DNA from: UBA4810 sp002479215
GTDB lineage: Bacteria; Desulfobacterota; Syntrophia; Syntrophales; Smithellaceae
Reading direction: 5' to 3'
Assembly (NCBI GenBank): GCA_049514435.1
Contig: JBEKVB010000015.1
Location: forward strand, 3,099-67,098
Length of the DNA stretch: 64,000 nt
Position 1 is the stretch's first letter. Each line of letters opens with the position of its first letter. This document shows, piece by piece, positions 43,281-52,949 of this stretch. The position numbers were made by a program, and so were the translations under genes. The notes below the pieces were generated by a model, which worked only from the letters and a program-made list of their open reading frames with translations, did no database searches and had not been told where the DNA came from.

Positions 43281-44153
43281 ATGTCTGAGATTCTTATTAA
43301 GGTGGTCATCAACGGATTATTAATGGGGGGGATATACGCTTTAATTAGTCTGGGGCTCACCCTTATCTTCGGCGTAGTCCGGATCGTAAATTTTGCCCAT
43401 GGCGAATTTTTAATGCTGAGCATGTATGCCTCCTATTGGCTATTTCAACTTTGGGGGATTGATCCCTATGTTTCTGTTCTCATTATTGCTCCCTTATTTT
43501 TCGTTTTTGGCATGATAGTTCAACGCGGGATTTTTCAACCTATATTGAACGCCCCGGAAGTAAGCAAGATATTCGCGGCCATCGGCCTGGTCATGGTATT
43601 GCAAAATTTAGCTCTCTTATTTTGGAAGGGAGACTATAGAGCCATTAAAACTATTTCCTCCGGGCTTTTAATAGGACCCGAAGGATTCATGATCGGCCTG
43701 CCCCGTTTCATTGCCTTTCTAGCTGCAGTAAGCATTATGCTCGGGCTATATTTTTTCATTAAGAATACCTATACCGGCAAAGCAATCCGAGCCACCGGGC
43801 AAGATCAAGGGGCAGCGTTGCTGATGGGGATCAACACCAAGCGGATATTTCTTATCGCTTTTGGCATCGGGTCAAGTTGTGTGGGAATTGCGGGCTGTTT
43901 ATTGATGCCGATTTACTCTGTTTTTCCCACGGTGGGGGCCTATTTTGTTCTAGTTGCCTTTGTTATCGTCGTCCTAGGAGGGTTGGGAAGCATGTTAGGG
44001 GCCTTCATTGGAGGTTTGATCATTGGATTGGTCGAGGCACTAAGTGGCTATTTCATTTCCTCAACCTATAAAGAGGCTATTTATTTTATCATCTTTTGGT
44101 TCTTGCTGATCTATAAGCCTACTGGCTTATTTGGTTCAGTAAGCCAGGAATAA
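43281..44153 (+). CDS. LIV-type ABC transporter permease, LivH-like (2)
   Basis: A 290-residue membrane protein with the LivH pattern GGIYALISLGLTLIFGVVRI, NFAHGEFLML, TGKAIRATGQDQGAALLMGI and VIVVLGGLGSMLGAFIGGLI. About eight helices are expected. It is preceded by GGGAGAGGGAG and followed after 13 bases by the fused permease-ATPase gene. Confidence 0.92.
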   Translation: MSEILIKVVINGLLMGGIYALISLGLTLIFGVVRIVNFAHGEFLMLSMYASYWLFQLWGIDPYVSVLIIAPLFFVFGMIVQRGIFQPILNAPEVSKIFAAIGLVMVLQNLALLFWKGDYRAIKTISSGLLIGPEGFMIGLPRFIAFLAAVSIMLGLYFFIKNTYTGKAIRATGQDQGAALLMGINTKRIFLIAFGIGSSCVGIAGCLLMPIYSVFPTVGAYFVLVAFVIVVLGGLGSMLGAFIGGLIIGLVEALSGYFISSTYKEAIYFIIFWFLLIYKPTGLFGSVSQE

Positions 44154-44166
44154 AAAGAATTACCCA

Positions 44167-45972
44167 ATGTTTTTTAAAACCCTCTTTCGCCCTCAAATCT
44201 ACATTCCATTCCTGGGTCTCACACTATTGATCCTGACCCCTGTTCTTGTCAAAAGCCCTTTCCTTTTGCATATTGTGATTATAACGATTCTGTATGCCGC
44301 CCTGGGATCGGCCTGGAATATCATCGGGGGATATGGGGGGCAGCTTTCCTTAGGGCACACCGTTTTCTTCGGAATAGGAGCATACACCTCAACACTTCTT
44401 TACCTTAAATTTGGTTTATCTCCTTGGTTAGGCATGTTGTTGGGGGCCTTCCTCTCCATGATTGTTGCGGCCATTGTGGGATATCCCAGTTTTAGACTGC
44501 GGGGACCTTTCTTCGTTCTCTCGACGATCGCTTTTGGGGAGGTGATGCACATTATTGCTATCAATTGGCGGGATGTCACCGGAGGTTCTGTCGGTCTAGG
44601 CATCCAATTCGAGCCCGCGTTTAAAAACTTTATCTTTAGTACCAAAGTTCCCTATGCCTATATTGTTATTGGACTACTTGTTCTCATATTGGCGGTAGTA
44701 ACCCTAATGGAAAAATCTCGAATGGGCTACTATCTATCGGCTCTTCGAGAAAATGAAGATGGCGCCAAAGTTTTGGGAATCAATACGGCTAGGTATAAAC
44801 TCTTGGCTTTAATGATCAGCGCCTTCTTTACTTCCTTGGGAGGCACTTTCTATGCTCAATACATCCTTTTCATAGACCCTTATGATATTTTAACTCTAAG
44901 TCTTTCCATCGATATGGCCCTGGTTTCGATTATCGGGGGAATTGGCACGATCATCGGTCCGGTGATCGGCTCTTTTTTCATGATCCCTTTGGGTGAATTT
45001 TTACGGGGAACTTTAGGAGGTGCTTTCAGAGGGATCCACTTGATCATTTATGGGACCATCCTGATCTTAGTGGTTATTTACATGCCACAGGGTATTGTGG
45101 AGAAGATTAGAAAAAAGTATCGCGTCCTGGTCTCTAAACTTCCTGGTTTTCGGCCGGAGGAAATCTTGTCCCTGAGGATGGTGCCCGGCTCCCATATTTT
45201 ACAGACCGCCAATGCCCGGTCTTTTGGAGAGCATCCCACACCTTTTCTGCTGGAGGTGCAGAATCTTTCCAAATATTTCGGCGGACTCGCAGCAGTTTCC
45301 TGTGTCGACTTCCGACTTCGACAAAGCGAAATATTAGGCCTGATCGGTCCCAATGGCGCAGGGAAAACAACTCTTTTTAACCTGATATGCGGATTTTACG
45401 CTCCAGACGATGGCCAGATCCTTTACAAGGGGAAAAACATTGAAGGATTTAGGCCCCATATTCTTTGCCAGAAAGGCATAGGGCGCACCTTCCAAATCGT
45501 AAAGCCTTTTGGGAATATGAGTGTTCTCGACAATGTTATAGCGGGGGCCTATTGCCGAGCACCTAAAAACGCTATTGCCAGGGCAAAAGCGGAAGAAATT
45601 TTGAAATTTGTTGGGTTGTGGGAAAACAGAAATTTAATTGCAAAAAGCCTCACACTCCCGGGAAAAAAGCGCTTAGAGATGGCGAAAGTATTAGCCACTC
45701 AACCCGATCTGATTCTTTTGGACGAAGTAATGGCCGGTTTGAATCAACGGGAGATTTCAGATGCCACGGTCCTGATAAAAAAAATCAATGAAGAAGGAAT
45801 CACCGTGATGGTCATTGAGCACGTCATGTCTGTAATTATGTCCCTTTGCCATCAGATCATTGTCCTGCATCACGGGGAGAAAATTGCCGAAGGGGCTCCT
45901 GAGAAGATCAGCAATGACCCCAAGGTTATTGAAGCTTATTTAGGGGAGGAATACTTAATTGCTCGAGGTTAA
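44167..45972 (+). CDS. Fused LivM-like permease and LivG-like ATPase
   Basis: A 601-residue protein joining two subunits that are normally separate. Residues about 1-320 are a LivM-type permease (ALGSAWNIIGGYGGQLSLGH, GYYLSALRENEDGAKVLGIN). A linker of about 40 residues follows, then a LivG-type ATPase with Walker A LIGPNGAGKTT (about 391-401), signature LTLPGKKRLEMAKVLATQP and Walker B LILLDEVMAGL. The reading frame is continuous with no ribosome binding site at the joint. The corresponding genes at 33850-35649 are separate. The C-terminal end overlaps the next gene by 14 bases. Confidence 0.93.
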   Translation: MFFKTLFRPQIYIPFLGLTLLILTPVLVKSPFLLHIVIITILYAALGSAWNIIGGYGGQLSLGHTVFFGIGAYTSTLLYLKFGLSPWLGMLLGAFLSMIVAAIVGYPSFRLRGPFFVLSTIAFGEVMHIIAINWRDVTGGSVGLGIQFEPAFKNFIFSTKVPYAYIVIGLLVLILAVVTLMEKSRMGYYLSALRENEDGAKVLGINTARYKLLALMISAFFTSLGGTFYAQYILFIDPYDILTLSLSIDMALVSIIGGIGTIIGPVIGSFFMIPLGEFLRGTLGGAFRGIHLIIYGTILILVVIYMPQGIVEKIRKKYRVLVSKLPGFRPEEILSLRMVPGSHILQTANARSFGEHPTPFLLEVQNLSKYFGGLAAVSCVDFRLRQSEILGLIGPNGAGKTTLFNLICGFYAPDDGQILYKGKNIEGFRPHILCQKGIGRTFQIVKPFGNMSVLDNVIAGAYCRAPKNAIARAKAEEILKFVGLWENRNLIAKSLTLPGKKRLEMAKVLATQPDLILLDEVMAGLNQREISDATVLIKKINEEGITVMVIEHVMSVIMSLCHQIIVLHHGEKIAEGAPEKISNDPKVIEAYLGEEYLIARG

Positions 45973-46663
45973 GGGAATTGGCGTTTTCTATGGAGAAGTG
46001 CAAGTGCTTTGGGAAATATCCCTAAAAGTTGGCGAAGGGGAAATCGTGAGTATAGTGGGGTCGAATGCAGCCGGCAAGACTACCACCTTAAATACGATTT
46101 CAGGTATTTTGCGGCCGACTTCAGGAGAGATCTTTTTCGAAGGGATTCGTTTAGACCGGGAGACTCCTGATCGGATTGTTGAGAGGGGGCTTGTCCAGAT
46201 TCCGGAAGGAAGAAGACTTTTCCCCGAGATGACGGTTTTAGAGAATCTGGAAATTGGAACGTATCCCCAAAGAGCGAGAGGAAAAAGGGACCAGACACTG
46301 AAAAAAATTCTGGATCTTTTTCCGATTCTTTCGGACAGAAAGAAGCAACTTGCTAGCTCCCTAAGCGGAGGACAACAGCAGATGCTCGCCATCGGCCGGG
46401 GGCTTATGGCGCAACCGCGACTGTTAATGCTCGACGAACCCTCCCTGGGCTTAGCTCCATTGATCGTTAAAAAAACTTTCGAGATCATCAAGGATATTCG
46501 ATCACAGGGCACAACCATTCTCCTGGTCGAGCAAAATGTCATGCATTCGCTGCAGATTGCCGATAGGGGATATGTCTTGGAAAATGGACGAATCGTTTTG
46601 GAAAACACGGGGAAGGCTTTATTGGAAGACAAAAACTTGAAGAAGGCGTATTTAGGTAATTGA
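45959..46663 (+). CDS. LIV-type ABC transporter ATPase, LivF-like (2)
   Basis: A 234-residue ATPase from a TTG start with GGGGAGGA 8 bases upstream. It begins MLEVKGIGVFYGEVQVLWEI and shows Walker A VGSNAAGKTT, signature SSLSGGQQQMLAIGRGLMA and Walker B LLMLDEPSLGL. Ala replaces the more usual Gly within Walker A. It partners the ATPase half of the fused protein. Confidence 0.92.
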   Translation: MLEVKGIGVFYGEVQVLWEISLKVGEGEIVSIVGSNAAGKTTTLNTISGILRPTSGEIFFEGIRLDRETPDRIVERGLVQIPEGRRLFPEMTVLENLEIGTYPQRARGKRDQTLKKILDLFPILSDRKKQLASSLSGGQQQMLAIGRGLMAQPRLLMLDEPSLGLAPLIVKKTFEIIKDIRSQGTTILLVEQNVMHSLQIADRGYVLENGRIVLENTGKALLEDKNLKKAYLGN

Positions 46664-46738
46664 TCCTTGTTAAAGAAAGGATGTTGCGAGAAAAAGTAGG
46701 AGCGGAAGAGGCTCCCTTAAACAATTGGAGGAAAATAT

Positions 46739-48280
46739 ATGCATACCGGAGAAAAGCTTGGCCGGGGATTAATTTTAGGAGAACTATTGGCTCGAAATGC
46801 ACGGAAATATCCCCATAAGTGCGCACTGATCATTGGCCAAGACCAGGTTACCTTTGGTCAGCTCAACCATAGGGTAAACCAACTTGCTCATTGTCTGTCA
46901 GATTGGGGGCTGAAAAAAGGCCAAAAAGTGGCCCTCCTCATGGATAACTGCTTCGAAATGATGGAGAGCTATGTTGCTTTATGGAAACTGGGAGCGGTTG
47001 CGGTACCTTTGAATACCCGATTGGCAGAGGCGGAGCTGTCCTATATTTTGAACCACTCTGACGCCATTCTCCTCCTTTCCCAAAGGAACCTATTGTCGCG
47101 GATGGAAAAAATCCGGAAAGAGCTTTCTGCTATTCGTGGTTATGTTGGAGTTGGGATGGATTTACCTTCCTGGGTTGAACCGTATGAGGCTTTTTTAAAA
47201 AATCGACCCGAAGACGAACCCTTACAGGACATAGAGGATGGGGATGAAGCGTGTATCATGTACACTTCAGGAACCACGGGCCGCCCGAAAGGAGCGGTTA
47301 TGACTCACAAGAACTTTTTCATCAATGCGCTCGTTTCAGCCATGGAATACCGAATCGCATTTGAGGATTGCTATCTGATTCCCGCCCCTTGGTTCCATAT
47401 GGCCGGCTTGGCGGGGGTTCTCGAGTTTTGGGTTGTCGGTGCAACGAATGCCACCTTAACACATTTTGATCCGGTTAAAATGATGGAAACAATCCATTCC
47501 GCTCAAGCCACGGTAGCTTTCGGTGTTCCCTCTATGTGGTTTGTTATTTTAGCATTGCCCAATTTGGGCGATTATAACGCCCATGCTTTGCGCTATATCT
47601 TTTCGGGGGGTGCCATTCTTCCCCTGGAGATAAAAAAAAGGTTGCAGAATCAATTTCCCGGAGTGCAATTTTTCGATATCTTCGGCCAAACGGAGATGTG
47701 CCCGGTAACGATGATGCTTAAACCCAAGGATTATTTCGATAAGCAAGGCTCCGTCGGCCTACCGATCGCCACAGTGGAAGTAAAGGTGGTGGATGACGAT
47801 GATAACGAAGTAAAAACAGGAGATGTAGGAGAAATCGTTTATCGGGGCCCCAGCGTAATGAAAGAATATTACAAAAATCCCGAGGGAACCAAAGAGGCCA
47901 TGCGAAATGGCTGGTTTCACGGGGGAGATCTGGTACGAAGGGATGACGATGGATTTATTTACGTGGTTGACCGCAAAAAGGATATGATCATATCCGGTGG
48001 TGAAAACATCTATCCGGCTGAGATCGAAGAGGTCTTGTATTCGCATCCCAAAGTGTTGGAGGCGGCTGTAATAGGCGTTCCGGATGAGCGCTGGGGAGAA
48101 ACGGTGCGAGCTTTTGTTGTGCTTAAAGAAAATGAGGAGATGCTGGAAGAGGATTTGATTGAATTCTGTAAATTACGCTTGGCCAGTTTTAAAAAACCCC
48201 GCAGGATAAACTTTATTAAGGAGCTTCCCAGAAATGCCGCAGGAAAGGTATTGAAACAAAACCTACGGAGTCGCCCCTAA
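46739..48280 (+). CDS. AMP-forming acyl-CoA synthetase 3
   Basis: A 513-residue ANL ligase of the medium/long-chain fatty acid group (MYTSGTTGRPKGAVMTHKN, FDIFGQTEMCPVT, GWFHGGDLVRRDDDGFIYVV and RNAAGKVLKQNLR). It is only distantly related to ligases 1 and 2 and has a separate origin. It follows the second ATPase gene by 75 bases with a GGAGG site. Together with the upstream transporter it would activate the imported acid. Confidence 0.88.
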   Translation: MHTGEKLGRGLILGELLARNARKYPHKCALIIGQDQVTFGQLNHRVNQLAHCLSDWGLKKGQKVALLMDNCFEMMESYVALWKLGAVAVPLNTRLAEAELSYILNHSDAILLLSQRNLLSRMEKIRKELSAIRGYVGVGMDLPSWVEPYEAFLKNRPEDEPLQDIEDGDEACIMYTSGTTGRPKGAVMTHKNFFINALVSAMEYRIAFEDCYLIPAPWFHMAGLAGVLEFWVVGATNATLTHFDPVKMMETIHSAQATVAFGVPSMWFVILALPNLGDYNAHALRYIFSGGAILPLEIKKRLQNQFPGVQFFDIFGQTEMCPVTMMLKPKDYFDKQGSVGLPIATVEVKVVDDDDNEVKTGDVGEIVYRGPSVMKEYYKNPEGTKEAMRNGWFHGGDLVRRDDDGFIYVVDRKKDMIISGGENIYPAEIEEVLYSHPKVLEAAVIGVPDERWGETVRAFVVLKENEEMLEEDLIEFCKLRLASFKKPRRINFIKELPRNAAGKVLKQNLRSRP

Positions 48281-48390
48281 TAAGAATTGAAGAGCCTAAT
48301 CATTTTGCAGGATAGAAATAATTTGGAAGGGACTACAAGAGGTCGCACCAGCCATTTGGTGCAGTATCATAAAAAGTTAGGAGGTCATAA

Positions 48391-49566
48391 ATGTCTAAAT
48401 TTCAATTTGCAATACCCACAAGAATTCATTTCGGCTCGGGCGAAATTGAAAAGGTGGGCCAGTTAGTCAGCCGTTTTGGTAAAAAGCCGATAGTGGTTAC
48501 AGGAAAGTCCTCCATGAAGCAAACGGGTATTTTAGAAAAGATCGTTAACAATTTGAAACAGCAAAAAATAGAATCCGTTATTTTTGACCGGGTAAAACCA
48601 AATCCCGATTGCGAATTGATTGATCAGGGGGCTTCTTTGGCCGGGAAAAAGAATTGCGATGTTGTGATCGGCTTGGGTGGTGGAAGCGCAATCGATGCTG
48701 CTAAATGTGTTGCGGTTGCTGCCGCCAATAGGATGCCGATATGGGAGTGTGTAAATAAGAAGACCTTTGGTTTAAACAAAGAAGTCAAGGAAGGTATTCC
48801 CCTGGTCGCCATTCCAACAACGGCCGGCACCGGAAGTGAAGTGGATAAATTTGCTGTTCTAACCAATCAAGAAACAAAAGAAAAACCGGGCGTTGGATCT
48901 CCCTTTTTTTATCCAAAACTATCAATTATTGACCCCCAACTTACGATTTCCTTGCCCCGGGAAACAACTGTTTTTACAGGTTTAGATACCTTTTTCCATG
49001 GGATTGAAGCCCTTCTTTCCAACCGCTCGAGTATTATGAGCGATTTATTTGCGGAAAGTGCCGTGAAATTAGTTGTAGAAAATTTACCCATTGTTAAGAC
49101 TGACCCGAATAATGTTATTGCCAGAGAAAAAATGGCTTTTGCCAGCCTTATGGGGGGAATCGCCATGGATCAGGCAGGGAATATATTGATCCATGCGATG
49201 GAGCATCCTCTAAGTGGTCATTTTGATATATCCCATGCCGAGGGATTAATGGCACTTTGGCAACCCGTCATGGAATTTATTCAGGGGTCGGACTCTGGAA
49301 AAACGTTGAAAATTGCCGGAATGTTAGGAGCCGATTTAAGTAATCTCTCTCCGGAGGAAATTCATTTTCGCGTCATAAGGGAGATAAATAATTTTTTCAA
49401 GATATTTAATATTACATTGAAAGAGATTGCTGTAACCGAAGACATGATTGGTAAGTTGTGCGAGGATGCGCTGAACACTATGGGCTATACGATCAAAGGT
49501 AATCCAAAGCCGGTTGGAATTCAGGATATTGAAAATATTTATAGGAAAGCTTTAAGAATAAAATAA
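48391..49566 (+). CDS. Iron-containing alcohol dehydrogenase family protein
   Basis: A 391-residue group III alcohol dehydrogenase. The NAD(P)-binding segment is DVVIGLGGGSAIDAAK, and metal-binding His residues lie in DTFFHGIEAL and AMEHPLSGHFDISHAEGLMA; the Asp ligand precedes them near SEVDKFAVLTN. It oxidises or reduces an alcohol/aldehyde with NAD(P). Ribosome binding site AGGAGG. As the last gene of the block it may act on an alcohol or hydroxy-acid intermediate. Confidence 0.88.
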   Translation: MSKFQFAIPTRIHFGSGEIEKVGQLVSRFGKKPIVVTGKSSMKQTGILEKIVNNLKQQKIESVIFDRVKPNPDCELIDQGASLAGKKNCDVVIGLGGGSAIDAAKCVAVAAANRMPIWECVNKKTFGLNKEVKEGIPLVAIPTTAGTGSEVDKFAVLTNQETKEKPGVGSPFFYPKLSIIDPQLTISLPRETTVFTGLDTFFHGIEALLSNRSSIMSDLFAESAVKLVVENLPIVKTDPNNVIAREKMAFASLMGGIAMDQAGNILIHAMEHPLSGHFDISHAEGLMALWQPVMEFIQGSDSGKTLKIAGMLGADLSNLSPEEIHFRVIREINNFFKIFNITLKEIAVTEDMIGKLCEDALNTMGYTIKGNPKPVGIQDIENIYRKALRIK

Positions 49567-49594
49567 TTGCTTATTGATGTAGGTTGAAAAAAAT

Positions 49595-50040
49595 GGACAC
49601 CAAGGTAATAAACGAAGACGGAGGTGTCGCGATGGAAAGCATACCCAAAGGTTTATACACGAAGAAATTTAGAATCGAAGCGGTAAAGTTGGTAACAGAG
49701 GGATGATTGTCTGTATTAGAAACCTGTCAACGGTTGTCATTATCGAAGAAGACTATAGCAAGCTGGGCTAGGGCCTATAAGTGAGAGAAGATGGGAGAAG
49801 TGGGCAGATTACAGCGACCGCTGACGGAGATTGAGCAGGATCTTGCGCAGGTGAAACGGGAGTTGGCAGAGGTAAAGACGGCGCGCAACATACTAAAAAA
49901 AGCAGGCCAGTTTGGCAGGGCCATGCATCATTTGGGAACGGGATGATTGCTGCATATTCACCTGAAGCACGGGGACGGAGCTAACGGGTTTTTCACATCC
50001 ATCAGAATCGGCTGGTCAAGGAACAGGCCGCTCGTGGGAT
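49595..50040 (+). mobile_element. IS3-family remnant (orfA and a trace of orfB, with stops)
   Basis: From an ATG at 49632 the frame reads MESIPKGLYTKKFRIEAVKL, the start of an IS3-type OrfA helix-turn-helix protein. It stops at a TGA at 49704, continues in frame as SVLETCQRLSLSKKTIASWA, stops again near 49782, and ends with a leucine-zipper-like KRELAEVKTARNILKKA. About 120 bases later only a hint of OrfB remains. It is inactive. A flanking inverted repeat was not identified. Confidence 0.8.
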
Positions 50041-50332
50041 CAATACCATGGATGGATCAATGGCTATTTTCCATGGACCGCGTAAGTTGGTTAATTATGA
50101 CAAACAAGGAAAGTTAAACGAACCAAAAAAGAGCAAAGGCAGCGTAAGTCCGTCGCTCGTCTTCTGCCCCGAAGAAGATATTCCAACTACGCTTTTGCCC
50201 TATATTAATATTGGAGATCTGGGGATGTGCATCATTCGAAAGCACAATCTTTGGTAAGATTTTCAATAATTAATTATGGAAGCTGTTCTAATTATTTCAT
50301 ATATTCTACAACCATTATTTAAAGAGGTTTTT

Positions 50333-51223
50333 ATGAAAGATCGTCAATTTGGCCGCCTTCGTTTTATCTGCGGCGAGAACCGCGGCAAATATCCGTTCAA
50401 CCATTCGCTTTACATTGATGGCGGCGATGCACGCGTTATTGTTGATCCGGCCTGCAGCTTGGAAAAGCTATCTCGCCTGCGCGATAAGGATAGCGTGGAT
50501 ATGGTCTGGCTTTCCCACTGGCATGAAGACCATTTCCATTATGTAAATCTTTTTGGGGACTCACCTTTGTGGATTTCCGAGCGAGATTTTCCGCCTCTAA
50601 CGGACATAGAGATTTTTTTGGATTGGTATGGGGTAAAAGACGACAGCCATCGCGACTATTGGAAAAAAGTAATGAGTGATGAATTCAATTATCAGCCTAA
50701 GTCTCAAGCGCGCTTTATCCGGGATGAAGAAGAAATTGATCTAGGTCAAGTCAAGGTTCAAGTGATTGCCACCCCGGGACATACACCCGGACACTTATCT
50801 TTCTTTTTCCCCGCAGAAGAGCTTCTCTTTTTGGGCGATTACGATTTAACGGCATTTGGCCCCTGGTATGGCGATGTTGCTTCCAGTATTGATGAAACGA
50901 TTAGTTCCATCCGGCGACTGAAAGAAATACCGGCCAAAAAGTGGATTGCCTGTCATGAAGGTGGTCTATTTGAGGAAAATCCAGGGAAGAACTGGGATAA
51001 CTACGAAAACATCATCTATGAACGCGAAAGGAAAATTCTGGAATTTATAAAAAAACCGCACACGCTGAAAGAAATTTCCGCCTCGTGGCTAATTTACGGC
51101 AAGCCTCGAAAACCTTTGGAATTCTTTGAATTTAATGAGCGTGTCCTCGTAAATAAACATCTGGAGCGTTTGGAAAAGCAGGGACGAATTATTCGCGATA
51201 AAGATCAATACCGAAAAGTATAA
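50333..51223 (+). CDS. Metallo-beta-lactamase-fold hydrolase
   Basis: A protein of 296 residues from the ATG at 50333, which has AAAGAGG upstream; the frame is open earlier without signals. The metal motif HWHEDHFHY (HxHxDH) is clear, followed by ATPGHTPGHLSF (third His), LFLGDYDLTA (bridging Asp) and a last His in WIACHEGGLF. The C-terminal part is helical with a winged-helix look (KPHTLKEISASWL). The family covers thioesterases, lactonases and nucleases; the substrate is not evident. It stands alone after the IS remnant. Confidence 0.85.
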   Translation: MKDRQFGRLRFICGENRGKYPFNHSLYIDGGDARVIVDPACSLEKLSRLRDKDSVDMVWLSHWHEDHFHYVNLFGDSPLWISERDFPPLTDIEIFLDWYGVKDDSHRDYWKKVMSDEFNYQPKSQARFIRDEEEIDLGQVKVQVIATPGHTPGHLSFFFPAEELLFLGDYDLTAFGPWYGDVASSIDETISSIRRLKEIPAKKWIACHEGGLFEENPGKNWDNYENIIYERERKILEFIKKPHTLKEISASWLIYGKPRKPLEFFEFNERVLVNKHLERLEKQGRIIRDKDQYRKV

Positions 51224-51603
51224 ATTTCATTTTTTCAATTGTAGCGCTTCAAGGGAAAGTGGAAATATCTCGTTAACTATATTAAGATAATAGAATTGAT
51301 AGGAATTTTGATATGGATAACGCCCTAATAAGTTTGTTTGCTGCGCCTCACAATTCTATTTTCTGGTGCGACATTCTTGAATCTTACTCACAATATGCTT
51401 TCCAGAGCTTATTCATTATTTATTGAAGTCATCATCTGCGGCTCGTGTGCATGTGTAGCAGCTTTCAATTGGTAATGTACAAAAGTAATCAAGGAAAAAA
51501 TGAAATGTGTCGGCTATTGACTCCACCTACAAAGAAACAAGTATAGTGAATAAATATTTTAATGATTTGCATTTGAAATGTTTGATCAACGCGTTATGTC
51601 AAG
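51224..51603. other. Intergenic, nothing recognised
   Basis: About 380 AT-rich bases between two converging genes. No supported gene, RNA or clear terminator is seen. Confidence 0.5.
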
Positions 51604-52896
51604 CTATAAATCATTTGCCAATCTATTTAGTACTATTTTTATGTGATCCCAATCTTCGAGCCAAATTATTCTAATATTGAAAGATGAATAATAATCTTCC
51701 AAGATTATTCTATTTAGGGCATCAAGTTCATTATCCTGATTGCCGTTTTCATATTTTGTAAAAAAGTAAATATGATCATTCTTTCTTCGTTTCAAGAGAA
51801 GTCTTTTAAGGTTAGGATCATTAAGCGAATGTCCTAAAATAAAACAGATATCATTTTTTAATGCTTTCTTCTGTATCCTATTTTGCCAATTGGCTTTATT
51901 CAATAATTTGAAAAAATCGAACTCATTCAAAACAATTTTTGAAGGTTCTCCAAAAAATATTTTACGTGGTAAAAATCCATGAACATGGTAGATTTTAAAT
52001 ATCCCTTCAGCATATTCGGATGTTGTCACAGTATTATATTCGAAATTAAGCTTTTCTAGTTCTTCTTCTATGTTTGAATCGTAATTATATGAAATAAATT
52101 TATTAATTATATTAGAATGTCTGCTGATTAATTTTGCTAAGCATTTGGCATTACGTGAAACCCTATAATAGCGATAAAGAATTTTATTCATTATTGATGA
52201 GATATCATCCTCTAAATACGTTTCAATTATTTTGGCTTGTTTCAAAAGATCGCCATAGCAATTTCTAAAAGAAACAATATCATTTTGTTTAATCGATTTT
52301 ATTTTTGATAAAACAATTTCGTATAAAGAATTTAATAATTCTTCCCAATTTGGAATGCATGAATCGGCTGATATGCCAGCACCTATAAAAAAACTTATTT
52401 TTCTGTCTTTCGAAGCGCATTTGATTTCCTCTATGAATTCTTCCAAATCATATAGGTCAAACAAATTTTCATATTTAAGAGATAATCTTTCATCTATAAC
52501 AAGCGCAAGATACTCATACTTTTTCAATTTATTTATCGAATTTAATTTATAGTAATCATCTATATAAAAAGTCCTATACTGAACATCAGGGTCTGAATTA
52601 AAATTGTTATTGAATCGAGAATGTTCGAAATCGTAGATCACCGATACTTTGTTTACGGATATATCACTAAATTTATTTAGTACATCATTCTTTCTATAAA
52701 TATAAAAATTATCGGTGAACTTTCTTTGTATTGTCAAGAAATAGTCTACAATTATTAATTCATTTTTATCTGGTATGAAGACTTCGCCTTCAGATATTTT
52801 CTGAGCGCTTTGAAAATGTCTTAACAATTCATAAACCACCTTCTTCTTGAAAATATTTGATTTTAAATAATGTTCTTTAAAAGGATCAAATCCCAT
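51604..52896 (-). CDS. SIR2-domain protein, probable defence NADase
   Basis: A 430-residue protein with a SIR2-like NAD-binding domain from about residue 165: FFIGAGISADSCIPNW (GAGIS at 172-176), SYNYDSNIEEEL (271-277) and IYHVHGFLP with the catalytic His306. The N-terminal 160 residues are unrecognised. Its DNA is much richer in A+T than its neighbours, a sign of transfer. SIR2 proteins of this kind deplete NAD in several anti-phage systems. Partner genes of known systems (Ago, DSR-type, Thoeris ThsB) are not seen; the HEPN gene is 50 bases upstream on the same strand. Confidence 0.75.
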   Translation of the reverse strand: MGFDPFKEHYLKSNIFKKKVVYELLRHFQSAQKISEGEVFIPDKNELIIVDYFLTIQRKFTDNFYIYRKNDVLNKFSDISVNKVSVIYDFEHSRFNNNFNSDPDVQYRTFYIDDYYKLNSINKLKKYEYLALVIDERLSLKYENLFDLYDLEEFIEEIKCASKDRKISFFIGAGISADSCIPNWEELLNSLYEIVLSKIKSIKQNDIVSFRNCYGDLLKQAKIIETYLEDDISSIMNKILYRYYRVSRNAKCLAKLISRHSNIINKFISYNYDSNIEEELEKLNFEYNTVTTSEYAEGIFKIYHVHGFLPRKIFFGEPSKIVLNEFDFFKLLNKANWQNRIQKKALKNDICFILGHSLNDPNLKRLLLKRRKNDHIYFFTKYENGNQDNELDALNRIILEDYYSSFNIRIIWLEDWDHIKIVLNRLANDL

Positions 52897-52949
52897 ATCA
52901 AGTCCGATAAAACATAACGTCTTCGATGCAACAGAGCCGACGAATACGG

